NCBI GenBank assembly: GCA_023441125.1 | Contig: JAEZQV010000141.1 | Span: 1 to 8,110 of the forward strand | From: Bacillota bacterium | GTDB taxonomy: Bacteria > Bacillota_C > Negativicutes > Sporomusales > Sporomusaceae | Direction of reading: 5' to 3' | DNA length: 8,110 nucleotides | Part shown: positions 1 to 6,090 of the stretch, piece after piece | How the letters are laid out: each line of letters begins with the position of its first letter | Position numbering within the stretch: position 1 is the first letter of the stretch | Notes under the pieces: generated by a model | Told to the model about the DNA's origin: nothing | The model's input: the letters and a program-made list of their open reading frames with translations, nothing else | Databases searched by the model: none | Position numbers and translations under genes: made by a program

Positions 1-366
1 GAGCTGTTCCAACAGACTGTTAATGTGATAACTGGTTTTGGTCAACCCGGCCTCCAGAATCCGGCCATTATGAATCACCATCACCGGCTCTGTTTCAAGA
101 TACTTAGGGGCCGGCTGCCCCAGGCCGTTTAGCGCTTTGCCGGCCAGGAGGCAGGCAATCCAGATCGCCAGCGCCGTTCCGCCCAGTTTTACGTCCACAG
201 TTTGCATAACCAAAGTGCCGATGGCCAGTACCCCGAAAGCAGCCGTGCCGGCAAAATCGAACAAAGTGAGGGCGGCGGGCTCTTTCCGGTCCAGTGTGCG
301 GCTGACAAACAGGATGAGTGCAAAAGCGAGTACCGTTCGCAAAGCATATTCGAGCATGGCGGTCAT
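1..366 (-). CDS. DUF421 / YetF-like membrane protein, N-terminal part (cut by window edge)
   Basis: This reading frame is open from an ATG at 366 to the window edge, giving 122 codons with no stop. It begins MTAMLEYALRTVLAFALILF. Two or three hydrophobic segments (about residues 5-22, 37-55 and 62-78) are followed by a soluble stretch containing EPVMVIHNGRILEAGLTKTS and then INSLLEQL. In the DUF421 (YetF/YdfR) family, N-terminal membrane helices are followed by a cytoplasmic domain opening with a similar 'P..li.nG.i....l.k......dLl.qL' pattern, and that is the basis of the call. The start at 366 has an AGGA 8 nt upstream on the minus strand. An in-frame ATG at 357 is a weaker alternative. The biochemical function of the family is poorly known; some members are linked to spore or membrane physiology. 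The gene is divergent from the exbB operon and probably unrelated to it. The C-terminal domain lies outside the window. Confidence 0.8.
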   Translation of the reverse strand, partial: MTAMLEYALRTVLAFALILFVSRTLDRKEPAALTLFDFAGTAAFGVLAIGTLVMQTVDVKLGGTALAIWIACLLAGKALNGLGQPAPKYLETEPVMVIHNGRILEAGLTKTSYHINSLLEQL

Positions 367-473
367 AACAGCCGTCCTTTCCTATTCATCCTTATTGATA
401 GCATTGTCAGCCCGTACAGTTTTATGACCGGCATGTTTTGGGAACAAGGAGCGACGTCTGAAAAATTTCGCTA

Positions 474-502
474 TTTACAAAGTTTGGTTCATAGAGTACA
501 AT
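474..502 (+). promoter_or_regulatory. Sigma-70/SigA-type promoter of the exbB-exbD-tonB operon
   Basis: A -35 box TTTACA (474-479) and a -10 box TACAAT (497-502) are separated by exactly 17 nt. Transcription would start near 509, leaving a leader of about 200 nt before exbB. The receptor promoter at 3244-3272 has the same -35 box, the same spacing and a similar -10 box (TAAAAT), which supports the call. Confidence 0.75.
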
Positions 503-515
503 AAAAACTGATACA

Positions 516-537
516 AGGGTTGTGAAAACTCTTACAT
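516..537 (+). promoter_or_regulatory. Rex-like operator, copy 1 (exbB promoter)
   Basis: The sequence TTGTGAAAACTCTTACAT (520-537) is an imperfect dyad that resembles published Rex boxes of the form TTGTGAANNNNTTCACAA (TTGTTAANNNNTTAACAA in clostridia). The left half TTGTGAA is a full match and the right half reads TTACAT. A 21-bp stretch starting at 516 (AGGGTTGTGAAAACTCTTAC plus A) is identical to 3286-3306 in front of the receptor operon. The site starts 18 nt after the -10 box, around +11 to +28, where a bound repressor would block initiation or promoter clearance. A Rex-family gene is encoded at 2526-3221. That this gene's product binds here is inferred from proximity and motif resemblance. 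Confidence 0.65.
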
Positions 538-583
538 AATAGTAAGCGTTAGATAGATTTTTTAATATTGCAGCGAATGATTA

Positions 584-646
584 GGGCATGAAACCTTGAA
601 GGAGAACGTGAAGTTTTCCCGCAGGTTTTCATGCCCGTTTTTATTT
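584..646 (+). terminator. Leader hairpin resembling an intrinsic terminator, upstream of exbB
   Basis: The 5' arm GGGCATGAAACCT (584-596) pairs with AGGTTTTCATGCCC (623-636), with one bulged base. An inner stem of GGAGAAC (601-607) and GTTTTCC (613-619) closes a GTGAA loop. A T tract follows at 638-642, then ATTT. The hairpin lies about 75 nt into the predicted transcript and 60 nt before exbB. It could therefore act as a transcription attenuator, or it could terminate a short RNA. Its outer stem is related to the hairpins at 2446-2493 and 3345-3399. Confidence 0.6.
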
Positions 647-708
647 GTCCGCGGAGGTGATAAGGCTAACAATAAGGACCGGTCAGAACTAATATGCTGG
701 AGGAGATT

Positions 709-1344
709 ATGGAACTTATTATCAGCAGTATTGAACTTTTCCAAAAAGGCGGCTTTGTCATGTATCCATTGCTTATATGCTCTTTAATGGTAATTGCCAT
801 TGCTGTCGAACGCTACCTGTATTTTAAAAAAGCAGCAACCGATATAACCAGTCTATTGCCGGAACTGGAACCCAGGCTTGCACGCTATGATTGGGAAGGG
901 GCCCGCAGCGTGTGTGAAGGTGCTGGCGGTGTTACGGCAGTTATGCTGGCGAATGGGTTACACAACATCCGTTTTGATGCCTGCGATTTGGAGAGCACGA
1001 TGACCAGTACTGCCGCTCAGGCTGCCGCAAAATTAAGAAATCGGTTGGGCTATCTTGATGCGATTGTTACCATGGCACCGCTGTTGGGCTTGCTTGGCAC
1101 AGTTATCGGGATGATATCCTCTTTTAGTATCATGTCTCTTAAAGCCGGACAGCCCTATGCCATTACCGGCGGGGTCGGGGAAGCGCTGGTAGCTACGGCG
1201 ACCGGGCTTTGTGTCGCTGTCACGGCGCTCATTGTTCATACCTGCTACAGCCACTGGCTGGATAGCATTGTTACCGGCATGGAAGAGTGCGGCGCGCTGT
1301 TAGCCGAAGCCAAGAGACGGAGTGACCGCCGTGAAACTGCGTAG
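709..1344 (+). CDS. exbB: ExbB, proton-channel subunit of the TonB energising complex
   Basis: The 211-residue product is an MotA/TolQ/ExbB-family inner-membrane protein. With ExbD it uses the proton gradient to energise TonB and so drive transport through outer-membrane receptors. One N-terminal helix is seen at about residues 17-35, followed by a cytoplasmic domain. Two further helices carry the family motifs PLLGLLGTVIGM (124-135) and GGVGEALVATATGL (154-167). The length fits compact ExbB proteins. The ATG at 709 is chosen because GGAGGAG (699-705) lies just upstream; an in-frame ATG at 694 has no ribosome binding site. exbD starts inside its 3' end, so the two are translationally coupled. 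TolQ is the main alternative, but the neighbouring tonB and the receptor downstream favour ExbB. Expression is probably set by the promoter at 474-502 and the Rex-like operator. Confidence 0.92.
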   Translation: MELIISSIELFQKGGFVMYPLLICSLMVIAIAVERYLYFKKAATDITSLLPELEPRLARYDWEGARSVCEGAGGVTAVMLANGLHNIRFDACDLESTMTSTAAQAAAKLRNRLGYLDAIVTMAPLLGLLGTVIGMISSFSIMSLKAGQPYAITGGVGEALVATATGLCVAVTALIVHTCYSHWLDSIVTGMEECGALLAEAKRRSDRRETA

Positions 1345-1741
1345 TTTGAGAATAGAACGGCAGCCGAAACTGATGATTATTCCCATGATCGATATCATTT
1401 TTTTTCTGCTGGTATTTTTTATGATGAGCACCTTGTACATGGTCGAGCAGCGCACCATGCCGGTCAACCTGCCGCAAGCCAGCGCCGCCCAGTCAGACCT
1501 GGCCAAAAATGTAGCCATTACCATCGCCAAAGACGGTGCGATCTACGTTGATCAGGAGCAAATACCGGCCGAGTTGTTTAAAAAACGGATACAGGCCCAG
1601 ATCGCCCGCCAAAGCGATACTGCTTTTATTCTGCGGGCCGACAAAGAGGCCGCGTACGGGCGGGTAGTAATGATCCTGGATGAGCTTAAGGGTTTAGGGA
1701 TAAAAAAGGTAGCGGTGGCTACCGAACAGGCCCAGAGGTGA
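1331..1741 (+). CDS. exbD: ExbD, TonB-complex subunit
   Basis: The product is an ExbD/TolR-family protein of 136 residues with one transmembrane helix and a periplasmic domain. The helix begins IIPMIDIIFFLLVFF; Asp21 matches the essential membrane aspartate of ExbD/TolR that takes part in proton translocation. The periplasmic part ends with AYGRVVMILDELKGLGIKKV, typical of the family fold. The start is a GTG. I prefer 1331 because GGAG (1319-1322) lies 8 nt upstream and the product then begins MKLRS, as ExbD proteins commonly do. An in-frame GTG at 1322 would add three residues. The gene overlaps exbB by 14 nt, and its stop overlaps the region where tonB begins, so the three are almost certainly co-translated. 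Confidence 0.9.
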   Translation: MKLRSLRIERQPKLMIIPMIDIIFFLLVFFMMSTLYMVEQRTMPVNLPQASAAQSDLAKNVAITIAKDGAIYVDQEQIPAELFKKRIQAQIARQSDTAFILRADKEAAYGRVVMILDELKGLGIKKVAVATEQAQR

Positions 1742-1746
1742 GCGGC

Positions 1747-2418
1747 ATGCCGGCGCAATTATACTGGCGACGCGCGGTCGTAGCTTCGTGCCTCATTCAC
1801 TGCTTTATTCTGCTGGGAGCCGGCTGGCTGAGCGGCGGCCTCTTCAGCCAAGCGGCCGAACCGGAGACGATCGAAATGGAGCTTATTAGCAATGCGGCAT
1901 TACCGGAGCCGGCTGCTGCTGTGCCGGTTTCCGTACCGCCGGCAACCCCTCCGCCGGCGCAGCCTGTGCAGGCTTCCCCTGTTCCCCAGCCCAGAGTAAG
2001 CACCGTCGCCCGTGATGCTGTTGCCGACAGTTACAGCCCGGCAACGGCAGTGCCGGCAGCGGACGCCGGTTCCGGCGATAACGCTGTGCCGGCCGTCGCT
2101 GCCGTTGGCGCCGGCCCGACAGCAACCGCCGGTACGAAACAGATATCGGCGCCGCGCATTTTAAGCAAGGTTGAACCGGAATACCCGGAAGATGCCCGGC
2201 GAGACGGCTTTAGCGGCACAGTCGGCGTGAAAATCGAAGTCCTGGAAAACGGCCGTCCCGGTGAAGTGCAGCTGGCGCGTTCATCAGGCCGGCAATCACT
2301 TGACGATGCAGCTTTGCAGGCGGTCCGCACATGGCGGTTTGTACCGGCGCAGGAAGCGGCCAGCGGCCAGGCGGTCCGGTGCTTTACGACGCTGTCGGTG
2401 GTATTCAGGCTGAATTAA
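1747..2418 (+). CDS. tonB: TonB, periplasm-spanning energy transducer
   Basis: The 223-residue product is TonB-like. An N-terminal membrane anchor (about residues 10-30) contains SCLIH (14-18), matching the Ser-x3-His arrangement in the E. coli TonB helix that contacts ExbB/ExbD. A proline- and alanine-rich linker follows (about 52-130). The C-terminal TonB domain (135-223) has KVEPEYPEDARR, a Gly-Thr-Val-Gly-Val strand, and a SSGRQSLDDAALQAVRTWRF helix region typical of TonB_C. The ATG at 1747 is preferred because AGAGG (1734-1738) lies 8 nt upstream; a GTG at 1738 overlapping the exbD stop is the alternative. Together with exbB and exbD it forms a complete energising module, probably dedicated to the receptor at 3485 because both promoters share the same operator. 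Confidence 0.92.
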   Translation: MPAQLYWRRAVVASCLIHCFILLGAGWLSGGLFSQAAEPETIEMELISNAALPEPAAAVPVSVPPATPPPAQPVQASPVPQPRVSTVARDAVADSYSPATAVPAADAGSGDNAVPAVAAVGAGPTATAGTKQISAPRILSKVEPEYPEDARRDGFSGTVGVKIEVLENGRPGEVQLARSSGRQSLDDAALQAVRTWRFVPAQEAASGQAVRCFTTLSVVFRLN

Positions 2419-2445
2419 GGATAATTTTATAACCTGGGTAACAGT

Positions 2446-2493
2446 GGGTATGAAGCCGACGGTATTATCGCCGCTTCATGCCCTTTTATTTTA
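2446..2493 (+). terminator. Terminator-like hairpin between tonB and the Rex-like gene
   Basis: GGGTATGAAGC (2446-2456) pairs with GCTTCATGCCC (2473-2483) over 11 base pairs, including one T-G wobble, and is followed by TTTTATTTTA. It would end the exbB-exbD-tonB transcript, or pass a fraction of it on to the regulator gene, which starts only 33 nt further on. I see no convincing separate promoter for that gene in the 107 nt between the two coding regions, so read-through is plausible. Confidence 0.65.
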
Positions 2494-2525
2494 CTTTGAA
2501 TATTTATGTTAGGAGTTGGTTTAAC

Positions 2526-3221
2526 ATGGCTATAGCGCGGGAAGCGGTATCCAGACTCACGATCGCCCGCCTGGCAGTTTACTATAGTGCCTTGCAGAAA
2601 ATGAAAGACGACGGCGAATTAGTTTGCGCCTCTACGCGATTAGGCCGGCGGACCGGCGTCGCCTCTTCGGTTATCCGCCGGGATCTGGCTTACTTCGGCG
2701 GCTTCGGCACGAAGGGGGTTGGTTATGAAATCGATTATCTAATGTCCTGGATCGGTGCAATTCTTGGCTATACTACCGTCTGGAACACGGTACTGGTCGG
2801 CAGGGGACTGCCGTTTACAGGCCCCGGCAGCTATTATGAATTGCTGCCGCCCGGGTTTATCATTACAGCAGCGATCGATCTGGACAGAAAAAATCACGGG
2901 AGCGTGCTTCCCGGCCTGAACCTGCCGGTACATTCCCTGCGAAATGCAGGGCAAATAATAAAGTCCCAGGACATAGCCATTGGCCTGATTGCAGTGCCGC
3001 CTGACAAAACGCAGCAGGTTGCCAATATGCTGGTCAAAGCCGGTATTAAAGGAATTGCCAGCTTTTCCGCTTCATCCGTAACCGTGCCGGACACGGTTGC
3101 TTTAAGTCAGATCAATGTAACTTCCTGCCTCAGCCAGCTTTCTTATAATTTGAGCACCACGGCGGCGAAAAACCACGTATATTTGGAAAAAGAGCGGGAT
3201 TTGGACTGGGCCTTTGGTTAA
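2526..3221 (+). CDS. Rex-family transcriptional regulator with an altered NAD-binding loop
   Basis: The 231-residue product aligns along its whole length with Rex, the redox-sensing repressor. An N-terminal winged-helix domain (about 8-72) contains RLAVYYSALQKMKDDG and the hallmark RRDLAYFGGFGTKGVGY (51-67). A Rossmann domain follows (about 85-190), then a C-terminal helix (about 196-210) and some 20 extra charged residues ending DLDWAFG. The usual GxGxxG loop (GAGNLG in Rex) reads GRGLPF at 92-97: the first two glycines remain and the third is lost. The second-strand acidic end is kept (AAIDLD, 115-120). The usual NFAPV region reads SFSAS. NADH binding may therefore be weakened or replaced by another ligand. 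The ATG at 2526 is chosen because AGGAG (2511-2515) lies 10 nt upstream; an in-frame ATG at 2478 falls inside the hairpin. It lies between two Rex-like operators, which are its likely targets. Confidence 0.85.
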   Translation: MAIAREAVSRLTIARLAVYYSALQKMKDDGELVCASTRLGRRTGVASSVIRRDLAYFGGFGTKGVGYEIDYLMSWIGAILGYTTVWNTVLVGRGLPFTGPGSYYELLPPGFIITAAIDLDRKNHGSVLPGLNLPVHSLRNAGQIIKSQDIAIGLIAVPPDKTQQVANMLVKAGIKGIASFSASSVTVPDTVALSQINVTSCLSQLSYNLSTTAAKNHVYLEKERDLDWAFG

Positions 3222-3243
3222 AATGTTAATTATATCTTTAGTA

Positions 3244-3272
3244 TTTACAAAACCTTCCCAGTAGTGTAAAAT
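3244..3272 (+). promoter_or_regulatory. Sigma-70/SigA-type promoter of the receptor operon
   Basis: A -35 box TTTACA (3244-3249) and a -10 box TAAAAT (3267-3272) are separated by 17 nt. The start point would lie near 3279, giving a leader of about 205 nt. The arrangement closely matches the exbB promoter, including the distance to the operator that follows. Confidence 0.75.
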
Positions 3273-3285
3273 TAACCCTGGAAGC

Positions 3286-3307
3286 AGGGTTGTGAAAACT
3301 CTTACAA
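3286..3307 (+). promoter_or_regulatory. Rex-like operator, copy 2 (receptor promoter)
   Basis: TTGTGAAAACTCTTACAA (3290-3307) is an 18-bp imperfect dyad with 6 of 9 symmetric positions paired and outer halves TTGT/ACAA. This is the better of the two matches to the Rex box. Positions 3286-3306 are identical to 516-536. Like copy 1 it begins 18 nt after the -10 box, at about +11. The likely ligand is the Rex-like regulator, whose gene ends 65 nt upstream of this element. Confidence 0.7.
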
Positions 3308-3344
3308 AGTATTCGGTGCGAGCATTAATTGCAAATTGTCGATT

Positions 3345-3399
3345 AAGGTATGAAGCCTTTGGGGCGCGTTGGGCGCCTGCGGGTCTTCATACCTTTTTT
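3345..3399 (+). terminator. Leader hairpin resembling an intrinsic terminator, upstream of the receptor gene
   Basis: AAGGTATGAAG (3345-3355) pairs with CTTCATACCTT (3385-3395), and an inner stem GGCGC (3363-3367) pairs with GCGCC (3373-3377). The T tract runs from 3394 to 3399. It sits about 65 nt into the predicted leader and 85 nt before the receptor start, so it could attenuate the operon. The sequence entering the hairpin, GATTAAGGTATGAAGCCTT, resembles GATTAGGGCATGAAACCTT in the exbB leader. Confidence 0.65.
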
Positions 3400-3484
3400 G
3401 TTTATGCGGGAGGGATGTTCAAGCAATACAAGTATGCCAGTGAAACTGTAAGGCCTGTGATACGTTGATGATGGAGGAGAGGAA

Positions 3485-5536
3485 ATGAAGATTAAAGGAA
3501 GAATGCTTGCTGCGGCTGTTGCTGCCGGCGTACTGCTGGCAGGTATGCCGGTCATGGTCATGGCTGACGATGCGCCGATCTATAATCTGGAGGAAATCAT
3601 CATTCAGGCGGATGCCGACAGCCCGGATAAGGCCGATACCACAATCAATGTGAAAACCGTGAGTCCGGGCAAAGCTGCCACTATTCCCGAGCTTTTACGC
3701 AGTTCGGCCGGCATTGATGTCCAGCAGCGCGCCCTGGCCGGGGACAACCAGGACAGTACTATCAAACTGCGGGGTTTTGATGCCCGGCGGTATACGATTC
3801 TTTTGAATGGCCGGCAGATTAATTCCGCCGGGGTTATGGGCGGACAATATGTAGATTGGACAACCATTCCGCTCAACACCGTGGAAAAAATCCAGATTAT
3901 CAAAGGCGGCAAATCAGCCGCGCACGGCAATACCTTAGGCGGAGTTATTAACATTATTACCCGGGATAAAGGCGTCAACGGCGGGGAGATCAATCTGCTG
4001 TCAGGCAGCAATGGCCGGTATGATTATTTATTCAATTACAGCGGCTCGGCCGGAAAACTCGATTTTAACATTATCGCCAATAAGACCGGTGCCGATGCTT
4101 ATCTGCGCAATAATGACTATGATGCCAAACAGTTTGGCCTGCGGATGAATTATGATCTAACGCAAGACGACAACATCGCCGTCGGGATAAACCGTACCGA
4201 AGCCAAACGCGGGTATATTCTTGAAAATACGGCGGGAAACTACGATCCGCGGTATCCGGTCAGCGCCGGTGAAAGTTTGTCGCCGGCCCCATCGTTCCCC
4301 CAGCCTCATGCACCATATACACTTAACCCCGGTGCTTACTGGGAAAAGGATAATACCTATTATGACTTTGCCTACCGGCATAAAACGGCAACCGGTTTCT
4401 GGCAGCTGGATTACTGGAAAAACGATGAGAAACGGCGTGAGGTAAATCTTAATGCCGCCGGTACGGCGATAGATATGGACCGTACCATCGTCAGTGACAA
4501 ATCCGACAGCATTGGCTTTGCCGGTCAGACCAAAGTCGACGGGCATACCATCGGCTATGGCAGTGACTATAAGCGCCTGCGCTACGGGTATGGCGGTTAT
4601 GCTATCAGGCCGGCCGGCAGTACCGATCAGATCTATCCCTCCCAAAAGATTGACCTGTGGGGAGCCTATGTGGATGACAGCTGGAAACTGGACGACAGAT
4701 GGTCGGCCTATTTTGGGCTGCGGTATGACCGTTTGTCGGCCGGCCGCGATGACAGCCGGGCCGCGGCCATGCGTGATTACGATGACGACGCGCTTTCGCC
4801 CAAGCTCAGTCTGTCCTTCCGTAACAATGATAAAACCAACACCTTTGTCTCGGTAAACCGGCTATGGCGTTCGCCGTCCATGGCGGAATACTACTGGTGG
4901 TCGCAGAACTATAACCAGGCCATGATGGCCGGCAACGCCAATCCGGGCTATCAGCGGCAGATCAAACCGGAAAAAGGCTACAGCTATGAGACGGGCATTG
5001 AACAACATATCAGTGACAAATACAGCACCAAAGTTACGCTGTATTACCAGGATATCGATGACTATATTAACTTTCAGCATTCGTTTCCGTTTTTCTGCTA
5101 TAACGTTGACCAGGCCAAGGTATGGGGGGCTGAGTGGGAGAATGTCTACAAGCTGAATGAGTCCAACCGGATCATCCTGAATTATACCAATCAGCATACG
5201 GCCAAAGAGGGAGCAATCCGCCACGATGCCGGTTTGATTAACGAACTGGATTACAGCCCGCGCCATAAAGCCTCACTTGCGTATCAATATGATGCCAAGC
5301 CCTGGCAGGTGAGATACAGTGTGAATTTTACCGGCCAGCAAAAGGCCTGGGAAAATAATGCGGTAAACACCATTGGCAGCTATACCATCCATAACCTGGC
5401 CATTGTCAGAGCACTGGACAAGACAAGAAGCCTGAGCTTTTATGTGGATAATATTTTTGCCAAGCAATATGTTGAAGAAGTTGGTTATCCGATGCCCGGG
5501 CGTTCGTACTATGTCAGCCTGACCCAGAAAATATAA
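3485..5536 (+). CDS. TonB-dependent outer-membrane receptor
   Basis: The 683-residue product has a signal peptide (residues 1-27, hydrophobic core AAAVAAGVLLAG, likely cleavage after VMA). A TonB box-like segment LEEIIIQA (35-42) comes next. The plug domain (about 52-160) contains IPELLRSSAGIDVQ, LRGFDARRYTILLNG, VEKIQIIKGG and NTLGGVINIITR. The rest is a 22-strand-type beta barrel rich in alternating aromatic residues, ending YYVSLTQKI. The plug resembles BtuB/CirA-type receptors for vitamin B12, siderophores or heme, but the sequence alone does not fix the substrate. An aromatic-rich loop (YYWWSQNYNQ) may help bind ligand. GGAGG at 3473-3477 supports the ATG at 3485. Energy would come from the ExbB-ExbD-TonB set upstream. 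The gene is first in a likely operon with the S component and methyltransferase that follow, probably repressed through the operator at 3290-3307. Confidence 0.93.
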   Translation: MKIKGRMLAAAVAAGVLLAGMPVMVMADDAPIYNLEEIIIQADADSPDKADTTINVKTVSPGKAATIPELLRSSAGIDVQQRALAGDNQDSTIKLRGFDARRYTILLNGRQINSAGVMGGQYVDWTTIPLNTVEKIQIIKGGKSAAHGNTLGGVINIITRDKGVNGGEINLLSGSNGRYDYLFNYSGSAGKLDFNIIANKTGADAYLRNNDYDAKQFGLRMNYDLTQDDNIAVGINRTEAKRGYILENTAGNYDPRYPVSAGESLSPAPSFPQPHAPYTLNPGAYWEKDNTYYDFAYRHKTATGFWQLDYWKNDEKRREVNLNAAGTAIDMDRTIVSDKSDSIGFAGQTKVDGHTIGYGSDYKRLRYGYGGYAIRPAGSTDQIYPSQKIDLWGAYVDDSWKLDDRWSAYFGLRYDRLSAGRDDSRAAAMRDYDDDALSPKLSLSFRNNDKTNTFVSVNRLWRSPSMAEYYWWSQNYNQAMMAGNANPGYQRQIKPEKGYSYETGIEQHISDKYSTKVTLYYQDIDDYINFQHSFPFFCYNVDQAKVWGAEWENVYKLNESNRIILNYTNQHTAKEGAIRHDAGLINELDYSPRHKASLAYQYDAKPWQVRYSVNFTGQQKAWENNAVNTIGSYTIHNLAIVRALDKTRSLSFYVDNIFAKQYVEEVGYPMPGRSYYVSLTQKI

Positions 5537-5564
5537 GCAATTTCATGCAGGCAAGAGGTATATT

Positions 5565-6086
5565 ATGACTTATACACGGAAGCTGATTTATATTGCCCTT
5601 TTTATTGCGCTGGGGTTAACCCTGCCCATTGTTTTTCACCTAGTGGGCGGCGGTGCCGCCGGTTCGGTGTTTTTACCCATGCATATACCGGTATTTATGG
5701 CTGGCTTGCTCTTGGGCATAAAAGGCGGGCTAACAACCGGTGTTCTTACGCCGGTGCTCAGCAGTGTCCTGACCGGTATGCCGCCCCTGTTGCCCATGTT
5801 GCCGATAATGATAACGGAATTAGGCGTTTATGGGGCTGTGGCCGGGTATCTGTATAAAAAGCGTCAACTGCCCTTGGTGCTTGCTCTTGCCGCGGCCATG
5901 ATTGCGGGACGTATGGCGGCTTTGGCCGTGGTTGCTTGTCTTGCCGGTCTATTTGGCATTATAATGAACCCGATGGCGTATGTCACCGGTGTTACGACTA
6001 CCGGTATTCCGGGAATGGTAATTCAGTTCGTCTTCGTTCCGCTGCTCATAAAAAAGCTGGAAGCTACCGGGACAGTAAGGATGTGA
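5565..6086 (+). CDS. ECF transporter S component (substrate-binding membrane subunit), substrate unknown
   Basis: The 173-residue product is very hydrophobic, with five or six membrane helices. It begins with a short basic N-terminus (MTYTRKLIYIALFIALGL). Segments FLPMHIPVFMAGLLLGIKGG, TPVLSSVLTGMPPLLPMLP and ELGVYGAVAGYLY match the pattern of ECF-type S components (the ECF_trnsprt group), which bind vitamins or related small molecules and pair with a shared EcfA-EcfA'-EcfT energising module. No such module is visible here, as expected when it is encoded elsewhere. AAGAGG (5553-5558) supports the start. The 28-nt gap after the receptor stop and the 4-nt gap before the methyltransferase point to one operon. 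The pairing suggests the imported compound, or a part of it, is carried on across the inner membrane, but this is inference. The substrate cannot be named. Confidence 0.75.
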   Translation: MTYTRKLIYIALFIALGLTLPIVFHLVGGGAAGSVFLPMHIPVFMAGLLLGIKGGLTTGVLTPVLSSVLTGMPPLLPMLPIMITELGVYGAVAGYLYKKRQLPLVLALAAAMIAGRMAALAVVACLAGLFGIIMNPMAYVTGVTTTGIPGMVIQFVFVPLLIKKLEATGTVRM

Positions 6087-6090
6087 TCCT

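Noticed and set aside
367..470. Promoter for the minus-strand DUF421 gene
   Set aside because: On the minus strand TTGTTC and TAAAAC are spaced by 17 nt, but both boxes match the consensus poorly, so I do not report it as a feature.
137..504. Plus-strand open frames over the first 500 bases
   Set aside because: They lie antisense to a recognisable DUF421-type protein on the minus strand and resemble no protein family.
2478..2525. Upstream in-frame ATG at 2478 as start of the Rex-like gene
   Set aside because: It sits inside the terminator-like hairpin, has no ribosome binding site, and would add residues absent from Rex proteins. The ATG at 2526 has AGGAG upstream.
3416..3469. Possible 17-residue leader peptide (MFKQYKYASETVRPVIR) before the receptor gene
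   Set aside because: The GGGAGGG directly abuts the ATG with no spacing, and the peptide has no regulatory codon run.
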